A DNA stretch of 64,000 nt from Oscillospiraceae bacterium (GTDB lineage: Bacteria; Bacillota; Clostridia; Oscillospirales; Ruminococcaceae). Numbering within the stretch: position 1 is the stretch's first letter; the number at the start of each line of letters is the position of its first letter. The position numbers and the translations under genes were made by a program. The notes below the pieces were generated by a model that saw only the letters and a program-made list of their open reading frames with translations, was not told the origin of the DNA and did not search any database. This document shows, piece after piece, positions 25,521 through 34,857 of this stretch. The DNA lies in assembly GCA_021199355.1 (NCBI GenBank), contig JAJQIF010000005.1, positions 44,181 through 108,180 on the forward strand, written 5' to 3'.

Positions 25521-26651
25521 ATGAAACCCGACCTATCCAACCGCAAAAAAGCCCTCACAGAATTTATGGCGGGAGGGCTGTTGGCTTTTACTATGTTCTT
25601 GGCTGTCGGGCTGACTGTTCTGGCGGCTTATTTGTCGAAAGATGTCGACTTGTCGAATCATGTCGAATTGTCGAATTATGTCGAAACGCCCGACAATGTC
25701 GGAATATCGAACAGTGTCGATTTATCGAACCTGTCGGACATTGTCGAAAACCTGATTGGGCTTGAGGGGACGTGGGCGATTGATGAGGCGCCGGAGGAGC
25801 TTGAGGAGCCGCTTGATTCGGACGAGGAGCTCTCCTCGCCGCTTCCCTATCCCTCTGAATTCAACACCCTTGGCGGCGAAATCGTCCGGAAGACCTATTC
25901 CTACAGCGAGACCTCGACCGTAGTCAGCCTTCCCGGCGGCGGGATGCTCCGGAATTCGACAGATATCGACACGGAGTACCTTCTTGAGCAGGCAGAGAAG
26001 GACGTCGATTTTACCATAGAAGTCGATTCGGACGAACCTCAGGTGCTGATTATACATACCCACACGACGGAAAGCTATGAGCCCTACGCCCGAACAAGCT
26101 ACGACGACACCTTCAACTCCCGCACCACGGATTTGGATAAGAGCGTCGTCGCCGTCGGGGACGAGATTGCCGAAGCGTTGGAAGCCGCCGGAATCGCCGT
26201 TATTCACGACACCGAGCTCTACGATTACCCGCAGTATACGGGCGCCTATGACCGAAGCACCGTAGCCATCGAAGCCTACCTCGAGGAGTACCCCTCTATT
26301 AAAATAGTGATTGATGTGCACAGAGACGCGATAGAATCGGACGGCGTCCGCTATGCGCCGATTTGCGAAATCGACGGCGAGACTGCGGCGCAGGTGATGA
26401 TAATCGTCGGATGCCTGAACGTCCCGAATTACCGCTATAATCTTCGCTTCGCGGCAAAGCTCCAGAGTAAGCTCGAGACCGACTACCCCGGTCTCACGCG
26501 CCCGATTCTCTTCACCGAGAGAAACTACAACCAGGAGCTCACCCACGCAAGCATTCTTATAGAGGTCGGCTCAAGCGCCAATGCGATTGAAGAGGCAATC
26601 TATGCGGGGAGGCTTGTGGGGATGGGACTCAGTGAGTTGTTATCCTCTTGA
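25521..26651 (+). CDS. spoIIP: Stage II sporulation protein P
   Basis: Membrane-anchored amidase/endopeptidase of the SpoIIDMP complex that drives forespore engulfment. 376 residues from ATG-25521, 9 nt after AAAGGA; ATG/GTG codons 7-8 codons upstream are less well placed. One TM is at about 17-40. A short linker of repeated DLSN/ELSN/DNV units (about 42-75) follows. The amidase domain has IIHTHTTESY, IDVHRDA and ILIEVGSSAN, which carry the zinc His/Glu residues. No sigma-E promoter could be assigned with confidence. It supports a spore-forming host. Confidence 0.93.
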   Translation: MKPDLSNRKKALTEFMAGGLLAFTMFLAVGLTVLAAYLSKDVDLSNHVELSNYVETPDNVGISNSVDLSNLSDIVENLIGLEGTWAIDEAPEELEEPLDSDEELSSPLPYPSEFNTLGGEIVRKTYSYSETSTVVSLPGGGMLRNSTDIDTEYLLEQAEKDVDFTIEVDSDEPQVLIIHTHTTESYEPYARTSYDDTFNSRTTDLDKSVVAVGDEIAEALEAAGIAVIHDTELYDYPQYTGAYDRSTVAIEAYLEEYPSIKIVIDVHRDAIESDGVRYAPICEIDGETAAQVMIIVGCLNVPNYRYNLRFAAKLQSKLETDYPGLTRPILFTERNYNQELTHASILIEVGSSANAIEEAIYAGRLVGMGLSELLSS

Positions 26652-26677
26652 CAACCACCTTAAAATGCGCTACAATA
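26649..26677 (+). promoter_or_regulatory. Promoter of glyS
   Basis: TTGACA, 17-bp spacer, TACAAT. The -35 overlaps the spoIIP stop codon. The short leader has no T-box. Confidence 0.75.
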
Positions 26678-26715
26678 GTTTGGAATAAATATCACCTATT
26701 GAAAGGGCGTTTTAT

Positions 26716-28098
26716 ATGGATAATACTCAGAAGTCTATGGATAAAATTGTGGCTCTCTGCAAGGGCAGAGGGTTTGTATTTGCGGGAAGCGATATCTACG
26801 GCGGTCTCGCCAACACCTGGGACTACGGTCCCCTCGGTGCCCGAATGAAGAATAATATCAAAGATACTTGGAGAAAGCGCTTCATTCAGGAGAGAAAGAA
26901 CAGCTATGAAATGGACGCCGACATCCTCATGCACCCGAGAGTGTGGGAGGCAAGCGGTCACGTTGCATCCTTCTCCGACCCGCTTCTTGACTGCAAGGAG
27001 TGCAAGATGCGCTTCCGTGCCGACAACCTCATCGACGACTTCGACCCGAACGCCCACGCCGACGGCATGACCAAGGCGGAGATGTTCGACTATATCAAGG
27101 AGCACCACATCCCCTGCCCCCACTGCGGCAAGCACAACTTCACCGACATCCGCGAATTCAACCTCATGTTCCAGACCTACAGAGGTGTCACCGAGGACGC
27201 GAAGAACATTATCTATCTTCGTCCCGAGAACGCACAGGGCGAATATGTCAACTTCCTGAATGTCCAGCGCACCATGCGTGCAAAGCTCCCCTTCTCAATC
27301 GGTCAGATCGGTAAGGCTTTCAGAAACGAAATCACCCCCGGCAACTTCATTTTCCGCACCATCGAGTTCGAGCAGATGGAGTTCCAGACCTTCTGCAAGG
27401 AAGGAACGGACGCCGACCTTTACGAATACTTCAAGGCTTTCGGCAAGCAGTACTTCGAGGACCTCGGGATCCCCGCCGACCACCTGAGATATCACGACCA
27501 CGAGAAATTGGCGCACTATGCCAAGGCGGCATGCGACATCGAGTTCCTCTTCCCGTTCGGTTGGGGCGAAATCAACGGCACCCATAACAGAACCAACTAC
27601 GACTTGACCCGCCATCAGGAATACTCGGGCACCAAGATTGAATATCTCGACCCCGAGACAAACGAGAAGTTCATCCCCTACATCGTCGAGTCGACCTATG
27701 GTCTCGACAGAACATTCTTAGCTTTGTTGTGCGAGGCTTACGACGAGGAAGTCATCGACGCCGAGAAGAACGACGTGAGAACCGTTCTGCATCTCTCGCC
27801 CGTCGTCGCCCCCTACAAGGCGGCAGTTCTCCCGCTTTCGAAGAAGCTTTCGGATGAAGCTTACGACAGGGTCTATGCAGAGCTTTCGAAGAAGCTGATG
27901 ATTGACTTTGACGACACCGGCTCAATCGGCAAGCGCTATCGCCGTGAGGACGAAATCGGCACACCGTGGTGCATAACATATGACTTCGACTCCCAGACCG
28001 ACAACTGCGTCACCGTCAGAGACAGAGACACGATGGAGCAGGTCAGGATGCCGATTAGTGAATTGGAGAGCTATATCAGCGGTAAGATAGAATTCTGA
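26716..28098 (+). CDS. glyS: Glycyl-tRNA synthetase (single-chain, alpha2 type)
   Basis: Class II synthetase charging tRNA-Gly. It has 460 residues. Motif 1 region is [20 protein letters not shown]. Cys pairs CKECKMRF and CPHCGKHN likely bind zinc. Motif 2 is [21 protein letters not shown], and the anticodon-binding domain lies at the end ([13 protein letters not shown]). GAAAGGG lies 8 nt before ATG. Confidence 0.96.
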   Translation: MDNTQKSMDKIVALCKGRGFVFAGSDIYGGLANTWDYGPLGARMKNNIKDTWRKRFIQERKNSYEMDADILMHPRVWEASGHVASFSDPLLDCKECKMRFRADNLIDDFDPNAHADGMTKAEMFDYIKEHHIPCPHCGKHNFTDIREFNLMFQTYRGVTEDAKNIIYLRPENAQGEYVNFLNVQRTMRAKLPFSIGQIGKAFRNEITPGNFIFRTIEFEQMEFQTFCKEGTDADLYEYFKAFGKQYFEDLGIPADHLRYHDHEKLAHYAKAACDIEFLFPFGWGEINGTHNRTNYDLTRHQEYSGTKIEYLDPETNEKFIPYIVESTYGLDRTFLALLCEAYDEEVIDAEKNDVRTVLHLSPVVAPYKAAVLPLSKKLSDEAYDRVYAELSKKLMIDFDDTGSIGKRYRREDEIGTPWCITYDFDSQTDNCVTVRDRDTMEQVRMPISELESYISGKIEF

Positions 28099-28100
28099 TT

Positions 28101-28124
28101 GTAGGGGCGGATATTATCCGCCCG
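28101..28124. repeat. GGCGGATATTATCC palindrome after glyS
   Basis: GTAGGGGCGGATATTATCCG followed by CCCG, identical in sequence to the copy inside rnpA. Its dyad may serve as a terminator-like hairpin, but no T-run follows. Confidence 0.85.
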
Positions 28125-28159
28125 CCAGCATGGCAATCGAGATTTTCGGGCTGAATGTA

Positions 28160-28203
28160 GAAGTTCGCAAGCGAACTTCGGAAGTTTGGTAAAACCAAAC
28201 TTC
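28160..28203. repeat. Tandem pair of short hairpins
   Basis: GAAGTTCGCAAGCGAACTTC, then GAAGTTTGGT-AAAACCAAACTTC. Similar paired stems flank palindromic elements at 19968-20013, 28799-28845, 32287-32335 and 62831-62880, so they form a separate repeated module. Confidence 0.7.
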
Positions 28204-28235
28204 TCCGCCCATACATATAGTTCGGAGGTGTACTC

Positions 28236-28778
28236 ATGCCAGAAAAAAAGTCTATCAAAAAAGAAGTCTACGTCCTGATTGCAATCGTTGTTGTAATCCT
28301 GCTTCTGCTTCTGTTTGTGTTCAGAAATTCGCTCTTCGGAGCGGGGACGGGGTATCGGGACGTTATCAGCCAATACTTCACGGCGATTTCGGAGCGGGAT
28401 TTCGATTCCTATGTCGACACCATGCCGGATGAGATTGCCGCCGATTACGAAGCGGAAAAAGCCGACCTCGAATATTCCGACTATCAGTACATGGACGAGC
28501 TCTATTACGACGTTTTTGACGAGTTCGGCGAGGACGTCGCGATAACCCTCACCTTCGGCGACGCCGAGCGCCCCGACAGCGAATATATCGACTACTTCGC
28601 CGAGAGCTATGAGGAGCTTTACGGCAAGTCGATAAGCACCTCGAACGTCTACGGCGTCTATGTCAACGCCAACTTCTCCGGCTCCCTGTCGGAAAGCGAC
28701 ATCGAATTCGAATGCTTCGTCCTCAAGACCGGCGGAAAATGGTATATGGTCGGGTGCGATTTTTGGACGGAGGAGTAA
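28236..28778 (+). CDS. Membrane-anchored protein of unknown function
   Basis: 180 residues. A short basic N-terminus and one membrane helix (about 11-29, VLIAIVVVILLLLLFVF) leave an extracellular acidic domain. That domain (VISQYFTAISERDFDSYVDTMP, ending CFVLKTGGKWYMVGCDFW) resembles NTF2-like or DUF4878-type lipoprotein domains. GGAGGTG precedes ATG. The function is unknown. Confidence 0.75.
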   Translation: MPEKKSIKKEVYVLIAIVVVILLLLLFVFRNSLFGAGTGYRDVISQYFTAISERDFDSYVDTMPDEIAADYEAEKADLEYSDYQYMDELYYDVFDEFGEDVAITLTFGDAERPDSEYIDYFAESYEELYGKSISTSNVYGVYVNANFSGSLSESDIEFECFVLKTGGKWYMVGCDFWTEE

Positions 28779-28798
28779 CCTCTCCCTTCGTGTCGCAA

Positions 28799-28975
28799 CG
28801 ACTTGGCTTGCGCCAAGTCGGCAAGTTTGGCGTTACCAAACTTGCACCCCTCAGGCACTTCGTGCCAGCTCCCCTTGACAGGGGAGCCTTTTTGTTTTCT
28901 GCACAAACTTTTATAAGGACAAAAAAGCCTCCCCTGTCAAGGGGAGGGGGACCGGCGAAGCCGGTGGAGGGGTGC
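28799..28975. repeat. Palindromic element R7 with preceding hairpin pair
   Basis: Two perfect hairpins (CGACTTGGC / GCCAAGTCG at 28799-28820, GCAAGTTTGG / CCAAACTTGC at 28821-28845) run directly into A arm CACCCCTCAGGC, the stem CTCCCCTTGACAGGGGAG, a core with CAAACTTTTATAAGG, and the inverse B arm. The sub-stem loop is TTGACA, not TTTC. It fills the convergent gap between the membrane protein and UPF0210 genes. Confidence 0.82.
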
Positions 28976-29002
28976 GCCTCCGTCATCAGGAGGCGCCTTG
29001 TG

Positions 29003-30358
29003 TTAGTTCTTCAAACTATGCAGCGGCGCCGGAATCTGCCCACCACGATTAATAAACCTTGACGGCGACTTTGTGTTCACCTTCATGATGGGGGCGTTGC
29101 CGAAGAGTCCGCCCCAGTCGAGCTCCTCGCCTTCCTTCTTACCGATTGCGGGGATGATGCGGACTGCCGTGGTCTTCGAGTTGACCATTCCTATGGCGGC
29201 TTCGTCGGCTATGATGCCGGCGATTGCGTCGGCGGTTGTGTCGCCGGGGACGGCTATCATGTCGAGCCCTACCGAGCATACGGCTGTCATCGCCTCGAGC
29301 TTTTCGATAGTGAGGCTTCCGCTTCTTGCGGCGTCGATCATTCCGGCGTCCTCCGAAACGGGGATGAATGCGCCCGAGAGCCCGCCGACCGACGAGCAAG
29401 CCATGACTCCGCCCTTCTTGACGGCGTCGTTGAGGAGCGCCAGTGTTGCCGTGGTGCCGGGAGCGCCGCACTGCTCGAGACCGATTTCCTCAAGGATGTG
29501 CGCCACGCTGTCGCCGACGACCGGGGTCGGTGCAAGCGAGAGGTCGACAATGCCGAAGGGCACGCCGAGACGCTCGGAAGCCGTGACTCCGACGAGCTGA
29601 CCGACACGTGTAATCTTATATGCAGTGGTTTTTATAATATTAGCCACTTCGTTTATATTTGCGTCCGGATTCTTTGCAAGAGCCGAGCGGACAACGCCCG
29701 GTCCCGAAACGCCGACGTTGATGATGCAGTCCGGCTCGCCGACGCCGTGATAGGCGCCCGCCATGAACGGGTTGTCGTCAACCGAGTTGCAGAAGACGAC
29801 GAGCTTTGCCGCTCCGAAGCAGTCATTGTCGACCGTCAGTTCAGCCGTCCTGCGGACGATTCCGCCCATCAGCTTGCAGGCGTCAAGGTTGATTCCCGCC
29901 TTTGTCGAGCCGATATTCACGGACGAGCAGACCCTTTCTGTCGAGGCAAGCGCCTCGGGGATCGACTCGATGAGCTCCTTGTCGCCCGCCGCAAAGCCCT
30001 TCTGGACGAGCGCCGAATAGCCGCCGATGAGGTTGACCCCAACAGCCGCCGCCGCTCTGTCCATAGCCTTGGCGAACGGAATCGGGCTTTCGTGGCAAGC
30101 CGCCGCGACCATCGCAATCGGAGTTACGGAAATGCGCTTGTTGATAATCGGAACGCCGTATTCCTTCTCGATTTCGTTGCCGACCTTCACGAGATTCTCC
30201 GCCTTGCGGGTAATCTTCTCATAAACTTTATCGCAAGCCTTGTTGATGTCGGTATCTATGCAATCCAGAAGCGAGATTCCCATCGTGATGGTACGAATAT
30301 CGAGATTCTCGTCCTGAATCATCCGTATTGTTTCGAGTATATCGCTGAGATTTATCAC
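29003..30358 (-). CDS. UPF0210 family protein (DUF711)
   Basis: 451-residue cytosolic protein of the UPF0210/PFL family, almost always paired with a small ACT-domain protein. It has typical segments NIRTIT-like ([15 protein letters not shown]), [26 protein letters not shown] and [11 protein letters not shown]. It folds like pyruvate formate-lyase-related barrels, but no reaction is established. It lies 14 bp after the ACT gene, in the same operon. Confidence 0.92.
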   Translation of the reverse strand: MINLSDILETIRMIQDENLDIRTITMGISLLDCIDTDINKACDKVYEKITRKAENLVKVGNEIEKEYGVPIINKRISVTPIAMVAAACHESPIPFAKAMDRAAAAVGVNLIGGYSALVQKGFAAGDKELIESIPEALASTERVCSSVNIGSTKAGINLDACKLMGGIVRRTAELTVDNDCFGAAKLVVFCNSVDDNPFMAGAYHGVGEPDCIINVGVSGPGVVRSALAKNPDANINEVANIIKTTAYKITRVGQLVGVTASERLGVPFGIVDLSLAPTPVVGDSVAHILEEIGLEQCGAPGTTATLALLNDAVKKGGVMACSSVGGLSGAFIPVSEDAGMIDAARSGSLTIEKLEAMTAVCSVGLDMIAVPGDTTADAIAGIIADEAAIGMVNSKTTAVRIIPAIGKKEGEELDWGGLFGNAPIMKVNTKSPSRFINRGGQIPAPLHSLKN

Positions 30359-30372
30359 TGGTTTTCTCCCCT

Positions 30373-30642
30373 TCAGATATGGTGCATGGAGTTAAATATA
30401 TCCTCGTGCATGACATAAATCGACAAGCCGAGCGACTTCCCGAGTTCCTTCATCTTGTCGGAGAGCTCCGAGAGCGGGATGCTCAGCTTCGAGATATCCA
30501 CGAGCATGACCATCGCGAAGACGTCCTGCAGGACGGACTGGGTGACCTCGGTTACGTTTGCATTATATTCGGCGCACATCGACGAGACCTTTGCCAGGAT
30601 TCCGACCTCGTCCTTGCCGATAACAGAAATTACAGCTTTCAT
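30373..30642 (-). CDS. ACT-domain protein (UPF0237)
   Basis: 89 residues forming one ACT domain ([41 protein letters not shown]). It is a likely small-molecule sensor for the downstream UPF0210 protein. The pairing is conserved in many bacteria and the ligand is unknown. Ribosome site GAAAGGA. Confidence 0.92.
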   Translation of the reverse strand: MKAVISVIGKDEVGILAKVSSMCAEYNANVTEVTQSVLQDVFAMVMLVDISKLSIPLSELSDKMKELGKSLGLSIYVMHEDIFNSMHHI

Positions 30643-30676
30643 TTTTAGCTTCCTTTCGAGAGTTTTTGTCTTTAGT

Positions 30677-30705
30677 ATTGTAGCACATTACGGGCTATTT
30701 TGCAA
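30677..30705 (-). promoter_or_regulatory. Promoter of the ACT-UPF0210 operon
   Basis: Minus-strand TTGCAA, 17-bp spacer, TACAAT. The -35 lies in the last codons of tcdA. Confidence 0.65.
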
Positions 30706-31405
30706 TCATTATTTGCCTCACAATTTCCGCCGCCATCACAATCCCACAGCTTGCCGGCGCGAACGCCACGCTTGCCGGTGTATGTCTGCCGTTTTCGGAG
30801 ATCTGAGCCTTCGGTGCAGTCGGCTCCTCTTTTGAATACACCACGGTGAGGTCTTTGATGCCTCGCTTTTTTAATTCATGCCGCATTGTCCGAGCCAACG
30901 GACAGACCGAGGTCTTATAAATATCCGCAACCTCGAACCGGGTCGGGTCGAGCTTGTTGCCGGCGCCCATCGCACTTATAATCGGGATGCCTGCGGCTTT
31001 TGCGCTTGTTATCAGGAGAATTTTCGAGCTGACGGTGTCGATGCAGTCGGCGATGAAGTCAAACTCAGGCAAATCTATATTACCGGCAGTTGATTCGTCA
31101 TAAAAAATACTGTGCGTATACACTTTTGCCCCGGGATTTATGTCCATGATTCGGTCGCGCATCACTTCGACTTTTGGCTTTCCCGTGGTGCTCTCGAGCG
31201 CTATAATCTGCCGGTTGCGGTTCGAAATTGAGACCTCGTCGCTGTCGAAGAGGCTTAAGGCTCCCACGCCGGTGCGGGCGAGCATCTCGCAGACATAGCC
31301 GCCGACCCCGCCGATTCCGAAAACGGCAACATGGCTCCGGTTCAGCTTCCCGAGCGCCTCGGTGCCGATTAAATTTTCCGTCCTCGAAAAAATTTCGCTG
31401 TTCAT
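30695..31405 (-). CDS. tcdA: tRNA threonylcarbamoyladenosine dehydratase TcdA
   Basis: E1-like ATP-dependent enzyme that cyclises t6A37 of tRNA to ct6A. It has 236 residues. The nucleotide loop is VAVFGIGGVGGYVCEMLAR (about 30-48), with SLFDSDEVSISNRNRQI and DFIADCIDTVSSKI. The cysteine-containing tail SVCPLARTMRHELKKRG is also present. ATG overlaps the upstream Gx-transporter stop by 4 nt. Confidence 0.93.
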   Translation of the reverse strand: MNSEIFSRTENLIGTEALGKLNRSHVAVFGIGGVGGYVCEMLARTGVGALSLFDSDEVSISNRNRQIIALESTTGKPKVEVMRDRIMDINPGAKVYTHSIFYDESTAGNIDLPEFDFIADCIDTVSSKILLITSAKAAGIPIISAMGAGNKLDPTRFEVADIYKTSVCPLARTMRHELKKRGIKDLTVVYSKEEPTAPKAQISENGRHTPASVAFAPASCGIVMAAEIVRQIMIAK

Positions 31406-31896
31406 GCTTTCACCGCTTTCTTAAGAGCTTTTATGAGTAGCGCCGCCACGATTCCGATTATCGCTCCCGAAATCGCTCCCAAAATTATCAGTATCGGGAG
31501 GTAGCCGAGGGCCCCCGTCCCGAGCATCAGAAGCGCCGCCAGAATCTGCCCCAGGTTGTGCCCGACGCCGCCGGCAATGCTCACGCCGATGGGCGAGAAT
31601 TTATCAAGCTTTTTGAGAAGAGACATTATAATCAGAGACAGAATTCCGCCCGCCAGGCTGTAAATAAGCCCCGTGAAGCTCCCGAACATCAGCCATGAGA
31701 GGAGAATCCGCACCCCCGAGACCGCCGCGGCTTCCCGCCACGAGAAGATATAGAGGGCAACCATGATTGCCAGATTCGCAAGCCCCAGCTTCGCCCCGAC
31801 GATTCCTATGGACGGCAGGAGCGTTTCGATATAGCTGAGGGCAAAAGCGAGCCCACTGAGCACCCCGCAGAGGGCGATTTTTTTCGTTTTCGACAA
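31402..31896 (-). CDS. Gx transporter family membrane protein
   Basis: 164 residues with about five membrane helices and the LPSIGIVGAKLGLANLAIM and GGVGHNLGQILAALLML segments typical of the Gx transporter/HepS-I-like family (ECF S-component related). In Clostridia it usually lies beside a NusG-domain-II protein and apbE/rnf genes, as here. The substrate is unknown. Confidence 0.85.
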   Translation of the reverse strand: MSKTKKIALCGVLSGLAFALSYIETLLPSIGIVGAKLGLANLAIMVALYIFSWREAAAVSGVRILLSWLMFGSFTGLIYSLAGGILSLIIMSLLKKLDKFSPIGVSIAGGVGHNLGQILAALLMLGTGALGYLPILIILGAISGAIIGIVAALLIKALKKAVKA

Positions 31897-31909
31897 AATC
31901 CGACCCTCC

Positions 31910-32266
31910 TCAGTTTATGAAGTCATACTCCGGCTCGTCTGCTGTAATCTTCACGACCACCCCGCAGGGCAGGCACACAATCGACTCGCCCGACTTCGAA
32001 ATCGCCCCCGACCTCTCGCAAAGCCCGTCGGGGCAGGTGGAATCTTTGACATACACCTCGCCGCCGTCGATAACGACGGTCAACAGCCCGTCGACGTCGA
32101 TTTCGACATTTTTCGACAAATCGGCTTCCGTATATGTCGAACCGTTAAGGGTGATGACGACCGCCTTGCCGTCCGACTTCATGGCGGTTGTAATCGCAAA
32201 AATCGCGACCGCAACCAGAACTATGGCGACGAACAGGAGGAGGTCGGATTTGAGCCTTGATTTCAT
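31910..32266 (-). CDS. NusG domain II-containing membrane-anchored protein
   Basis: 118 residues. An N-terminal membrane helix (LLLFVAIVLVAVAIFAI) precedes an extracellular NusG-II/KOW-like beta domain with VIDGGEVYVKDSTCPDGLCERSG and IVCLPCGVVVKI. The Cys pairs may be redox-active. It sits between apbE/rnf and the Gx transporter, suggesting a role in flavin- or redox-linked membrane function; this is inference. Confidence 0.85.
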   Translation of the reverse strand: MKSRLKSDLLLFVAIVLVAVAIFAITTAMKSDGKAVVITLNGSTYTEADLSKNVEIDVDGLLTVVIDGGEVYVKDSTCPDGLCERSGAISKSGESIVCLPCGVVVKITADEPEYDFIN

Positions 32267-32286
32267 AGGGTGTCCTTTCTGGGAAA

Positions 32287-32518
32287 ACGACTTGCCTTTG
32301 GCAAGTCGGCTATTTTCGGCGTTGCCGAAAATAGCACCCCTCAGTCAGCTGCTTCGCAGCTGCCAGCTCCCCTTGACAGGGGAGCCATAATCGCTCCTCT
32401 CACAATTTCTTGCCTGAGGCTACTATAGCCTCCCCTGTCAAGGGGAGGGGGACCGCCGGCGTTAGCCGGTGGTGGAGGGGTGCGCCCCACCAGGGGCGCG
32501 TCGCCCATAGGGCGACAA
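32287..32518. repeat. Palindromic element R8 flanked by short hairpins
   Basis: Hairpins CGACTTGCC / GGCAAGTCG and GCTATTTTCGGC / GCCGAAAATAGC (32287-32335) lead into A arm CACCCCTCAGTCAGC, the CTCCCCTTGACAGGGGAG stem, core, and inverse B arm (to 32481). Two more hairpins follow (GCGCCCC..., GTCGCCCATAGGGCGAC). It lies between apbE and the NusG-II gene inside an apparent operon. Confidence 0.82.
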
Positions 32519-33484
32519 TTACGAATTACTTTCCGTACTTCCGTCAGCATAAACCCACAGCGCCTCTACTCCCAGTTCCTCCGCCAGCGCCTTCCCGCTT
32601 TCGATATCCATGCAGAAGAGCGACGTGGACAGCGCATCGCCGAGGCTTGAACTCTCGCAGATGACGGTGACGGAGCGGTAGTGCTCGGCGGGATAGAGGG
32701 TGTCGGGGTCGATTATGTGGGAGTAGGTTTCGCCGTTGATGATTGTGTATCTCTCATAGTCGCCGCTCGTAACTACAGATAAATCCGAGACTTCAACGGT
32801 CTTAAGAATCCCGCCGTCGGGGTCCTGAATTCCTATAACCCACTTGCCTGTGGGCTTTTCGCCGACGGTTTTGACGTTCCCGCCGAGGTCGAGTGCGAAG
32901 CTCGTGAGCCCGTAGCTTTCGGCAATTTCTGCGGCGCAATCAGCCGCATAGCCCTTCGCAATAGAGCCGACGTCGATTGACATTTCGGGGTCGGTAATTG
33001 TTATAGTGTCGCCGTCGATGATAAGATTCGCAATGTCGCAGTGATTTGCGGCTTCGGTGAGGGCTTCGCTGTCGGGGAGAATCCCCGTCTCCCGGGCGTC
33101 GTGCCAGAGACTTAAGACAGACCCCATCGCGATATTCAGCTTCCCGCCGGAAAGGTCATAGAAGAGCACGCCGATGTCGAGGAGCTCCAGGATGTCGTGG
33201 TCGGCGTTCTCAAGAATCTTGTTATCGTTCAGGTCTTTCAGAGACCCTTCCCCGCCGTCGTAGATGTCGAAAAGCGCATCAAGGCGGGAAAGCTCACTGT
33301 AAACGGCTTCCGAAACGGCTTCAAACTCTTCGTCGGAGCTACAATAAGCCGTGAAGGTGCAGTCGGTGTCGAACAGGTCCGTGTAGACCGACTCGTATCT
33401 ATTAACACTAGTAACACTATTCCCACAGCCGCAGAGCGACAGCAGGACTGTTGATGCTACTAAAATAGCAAGTATTTTTCTCAT
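32519..33484 (-). CDS. apbE: FAD:protein FMN transferase ApbE
   Basis: Exported lipoprotein that attaches FMN covalently to threonines of RnfG and RnfD. 321 residues from ATG-33484, which overlaps the rnfB stop (ATGA). The signal peptide MRKILAILVASTVLLSLCGC ends in a lipobox. Family features are DCTFTAYCS, IDVGSIAKGYAADCAAE, ALDLGGNVKTVGEKP and the metal-binding THIIDP-type SHIIDPDTLYPAE. Its position behind rnfB fits its substrates. Confidence 0.95.
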   Translation of the reverse strand: MRKILAILVASTVLLSLCGCGNSVTSVNRYESVYTDLFDTDCTFTAYCSSDEEFEAVSEAVYSELSRLDALFDIYDGGEGSLKDLNDNKILENADHDILELLDIGVLFYDLSGGKLNIAMGSVLSLWHDARETGILPDSEALTEAANHCDIANLIIDGDTITITDPEMSIDVGSIAKGYAADCAAEIAESYGLTSFALDLGGNVKTVGEKPTGKWVIGIQDPDGGILKTVEVSDLSVVTSGDYERYTIINGETYSHIIDPDTLYPAEHYRSVTVICESSSLGDALSTSLFCMDIESGKALAEELGVEALWVYADGSTESNS

Positions 33485-34266
33485 AATTTCACGATAATCT
33501 TCGCCGGGCATTTCTCGGCGCACTTGCCGCAACCGATGCACTTCGAATGGTCGATGTGCGCAAGGTTGTTCTCAACGGTGATGGCGCCGGATTCGCAGAC
33601 CCTTTGGCACAACCCGCAACCGATGCACCCGACCGGGCAGACGGCTTTCACGTCCTTGCCCTTTTGGTGGGACGAGCACTTGACCATGTACTTGGCGCTG
33701 TAGGGGATGAGCTCTATCAGGTGTGCCGGGCAGACATTAACACAGCTCCCGCAACCTTGGCAGGATTCACGGTCTATCACTGCGACGCCGTCGATGATTT
33801 TGATGCCGCCCTCGGGGCAGACGTCCTGACAGCTTCCAAACCCGCAACAGCTGAACCCACAGCCCTTCGGACCGTGCATCGGCGCCATGTAGCAGATGCG
33901 GCAGTCGGGCTCGTCGAAATAGTCATAGAGCATCGTAGATGAAGAGTTCGTGCCGGCACACTTGACATAGGCAACCATTCTCTCACCCTGCGAAAGGCTC
34001 AAGCCCAGTATTTCGCCGATTTTCACTTTGTCGGAGGCATTGCAGAGGGTCGGCTCGGCTTTGCCTTCCGCAACGGCTTTTGCGTATGAATCGCAACCCG
34101 CATAGCCGCAGGCTCCGCAGTTACTTCCCGCAAGACATTCGCGAATCTGCGCTTCTTTCGGGTCGACTTCCACCTTGAATTTCTGGGAGAGAAAGCCCAA
34201 GGCGACGCCGACGATGATGCTTATGACGACAATGACCGCCGCCGCAATAATGATTTCCGTTATCAT
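33481..34266 (-). CDS. rnfB: Rnf electron-transport complex subunit B
   Basis: Ferredoxin-like entry subunit of the Rnf complex. It has 261 residues. After one N-terminal TM come a four-Cys cluster domain (CLAGSNCGACGYAGC) and a further CCGFGSC region. Three ferredoxin CxxCxxCxxxCP-type motifs follow (CQGCGSCVNVCP, CIGCGLCQRVC, CIGCGKCAEKCP). It would pass electrons from reduced ferredoxin to the membrane subunits. Confidence 0.96.
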   Translation of the reverse strand: MITEIIIAAAVIVVISIIVGVALGFLSQKFKVEVDPKEAQIRECLAGSNCGACGYAGCDSYAKAVAEGKAEPTLCNASDKVKIGEILGLSLSQGERMVAYVKCAGTNSSSTMLYDYFDEPDCRICYMAPMHGPKGCGFSCCGFGSCQDVCPEGGIKIIDGVAVIDRESCQGCGSCVNVCPAHLIELIPYSAKYMVKCSSHQKGKDVKAVCPVGCIGCGLCQRVCESGAITVENNLAHIDHSKCIGCGKCAEKCPAKIIVKL

Positions 34267-34275
34267 GCGCTCACC

Positions 34276-34857
34276 TCACATTGTTCCCGAGAAGCCGACG
34301 AACGCTATCGCCATGAGACCGGCTGTGACGAGCACAATCGGCATGCCCTGAAACGCCTCCGGCACGTCGTTGTCCTCGATTCGCTCGCGGATTCCCGACA
34401 TGATGACGATTGCAATCAAAAATCCTATAGCCGTTCCGACCGAGTAAATCATGGTTTCCGCGAAGCCATAGCCGTTGTTGGCGGAATCAATCGCCACGCC
34501 CAAGACCGAGCAGTTTGTCGTAATCAGCGGGAGATATACGCCGAGGGACTTATAGAGCGACGGCATTTTCTTCTTGAGGATGATTTCGACCGACTGCACG
34601 AGCCCCGCAATTATCAGGATAAATACAATCGTCCGAAGATAGGAATATTTTTCTCCCAAGATGTAGATATTGATGAAATATGTAATGCAGGATGAGACGG
34701 TGATGACGGCGATTACAGCCGTTCCCATGCCGACGGCGGTCGAGGTTTTCCTTGAGACGCCGAGGAACGGGCAGAGCCCCAAGAACCGGCTTAATACGAC
34801 GTTATTAACGAGCGCCGCCGAGATGATGCCGACTACTAAGGTGGTCAGAGCACTCAT
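34276..34857 (-). CDS. rnfA: Rnf complex subunit A
   Basis: 193-residue integral membrane subunit with six predicted helices. Typical segments are NNVVLSRFLGLCPFLGVS and TTNCSVLGVAIDSANNGYGF. The conserved Cys residues likely coordinate the membrane iron-sulfur centre shared with RnfE. It overlaps rnfE by 4 nt. Confidence 0.96.
   Translation of the reverse strand: MSALTTLVVGIISAALVNNVVLSRFLGLCPFLGVSRKTSTAVGMGTAVIAVITVSSCITYFINIYILGEKYSYLRTIVFILIIAGLVQSVEIILKKKMPSLYKSLGVYLPLITTNCSVLGVAIDSANNGYGFAETMIYSVGTAIGFLIAIVIMSGIRERIEDNDVPEAFQGMPIVLVTAGLMAIAFVGFSGTM

Noticed and set aside
26678..26715. T-box leader before glyS
   Set aside because: The leader is under 40 nt, too short for a T-box. The metG leader is likewise short.
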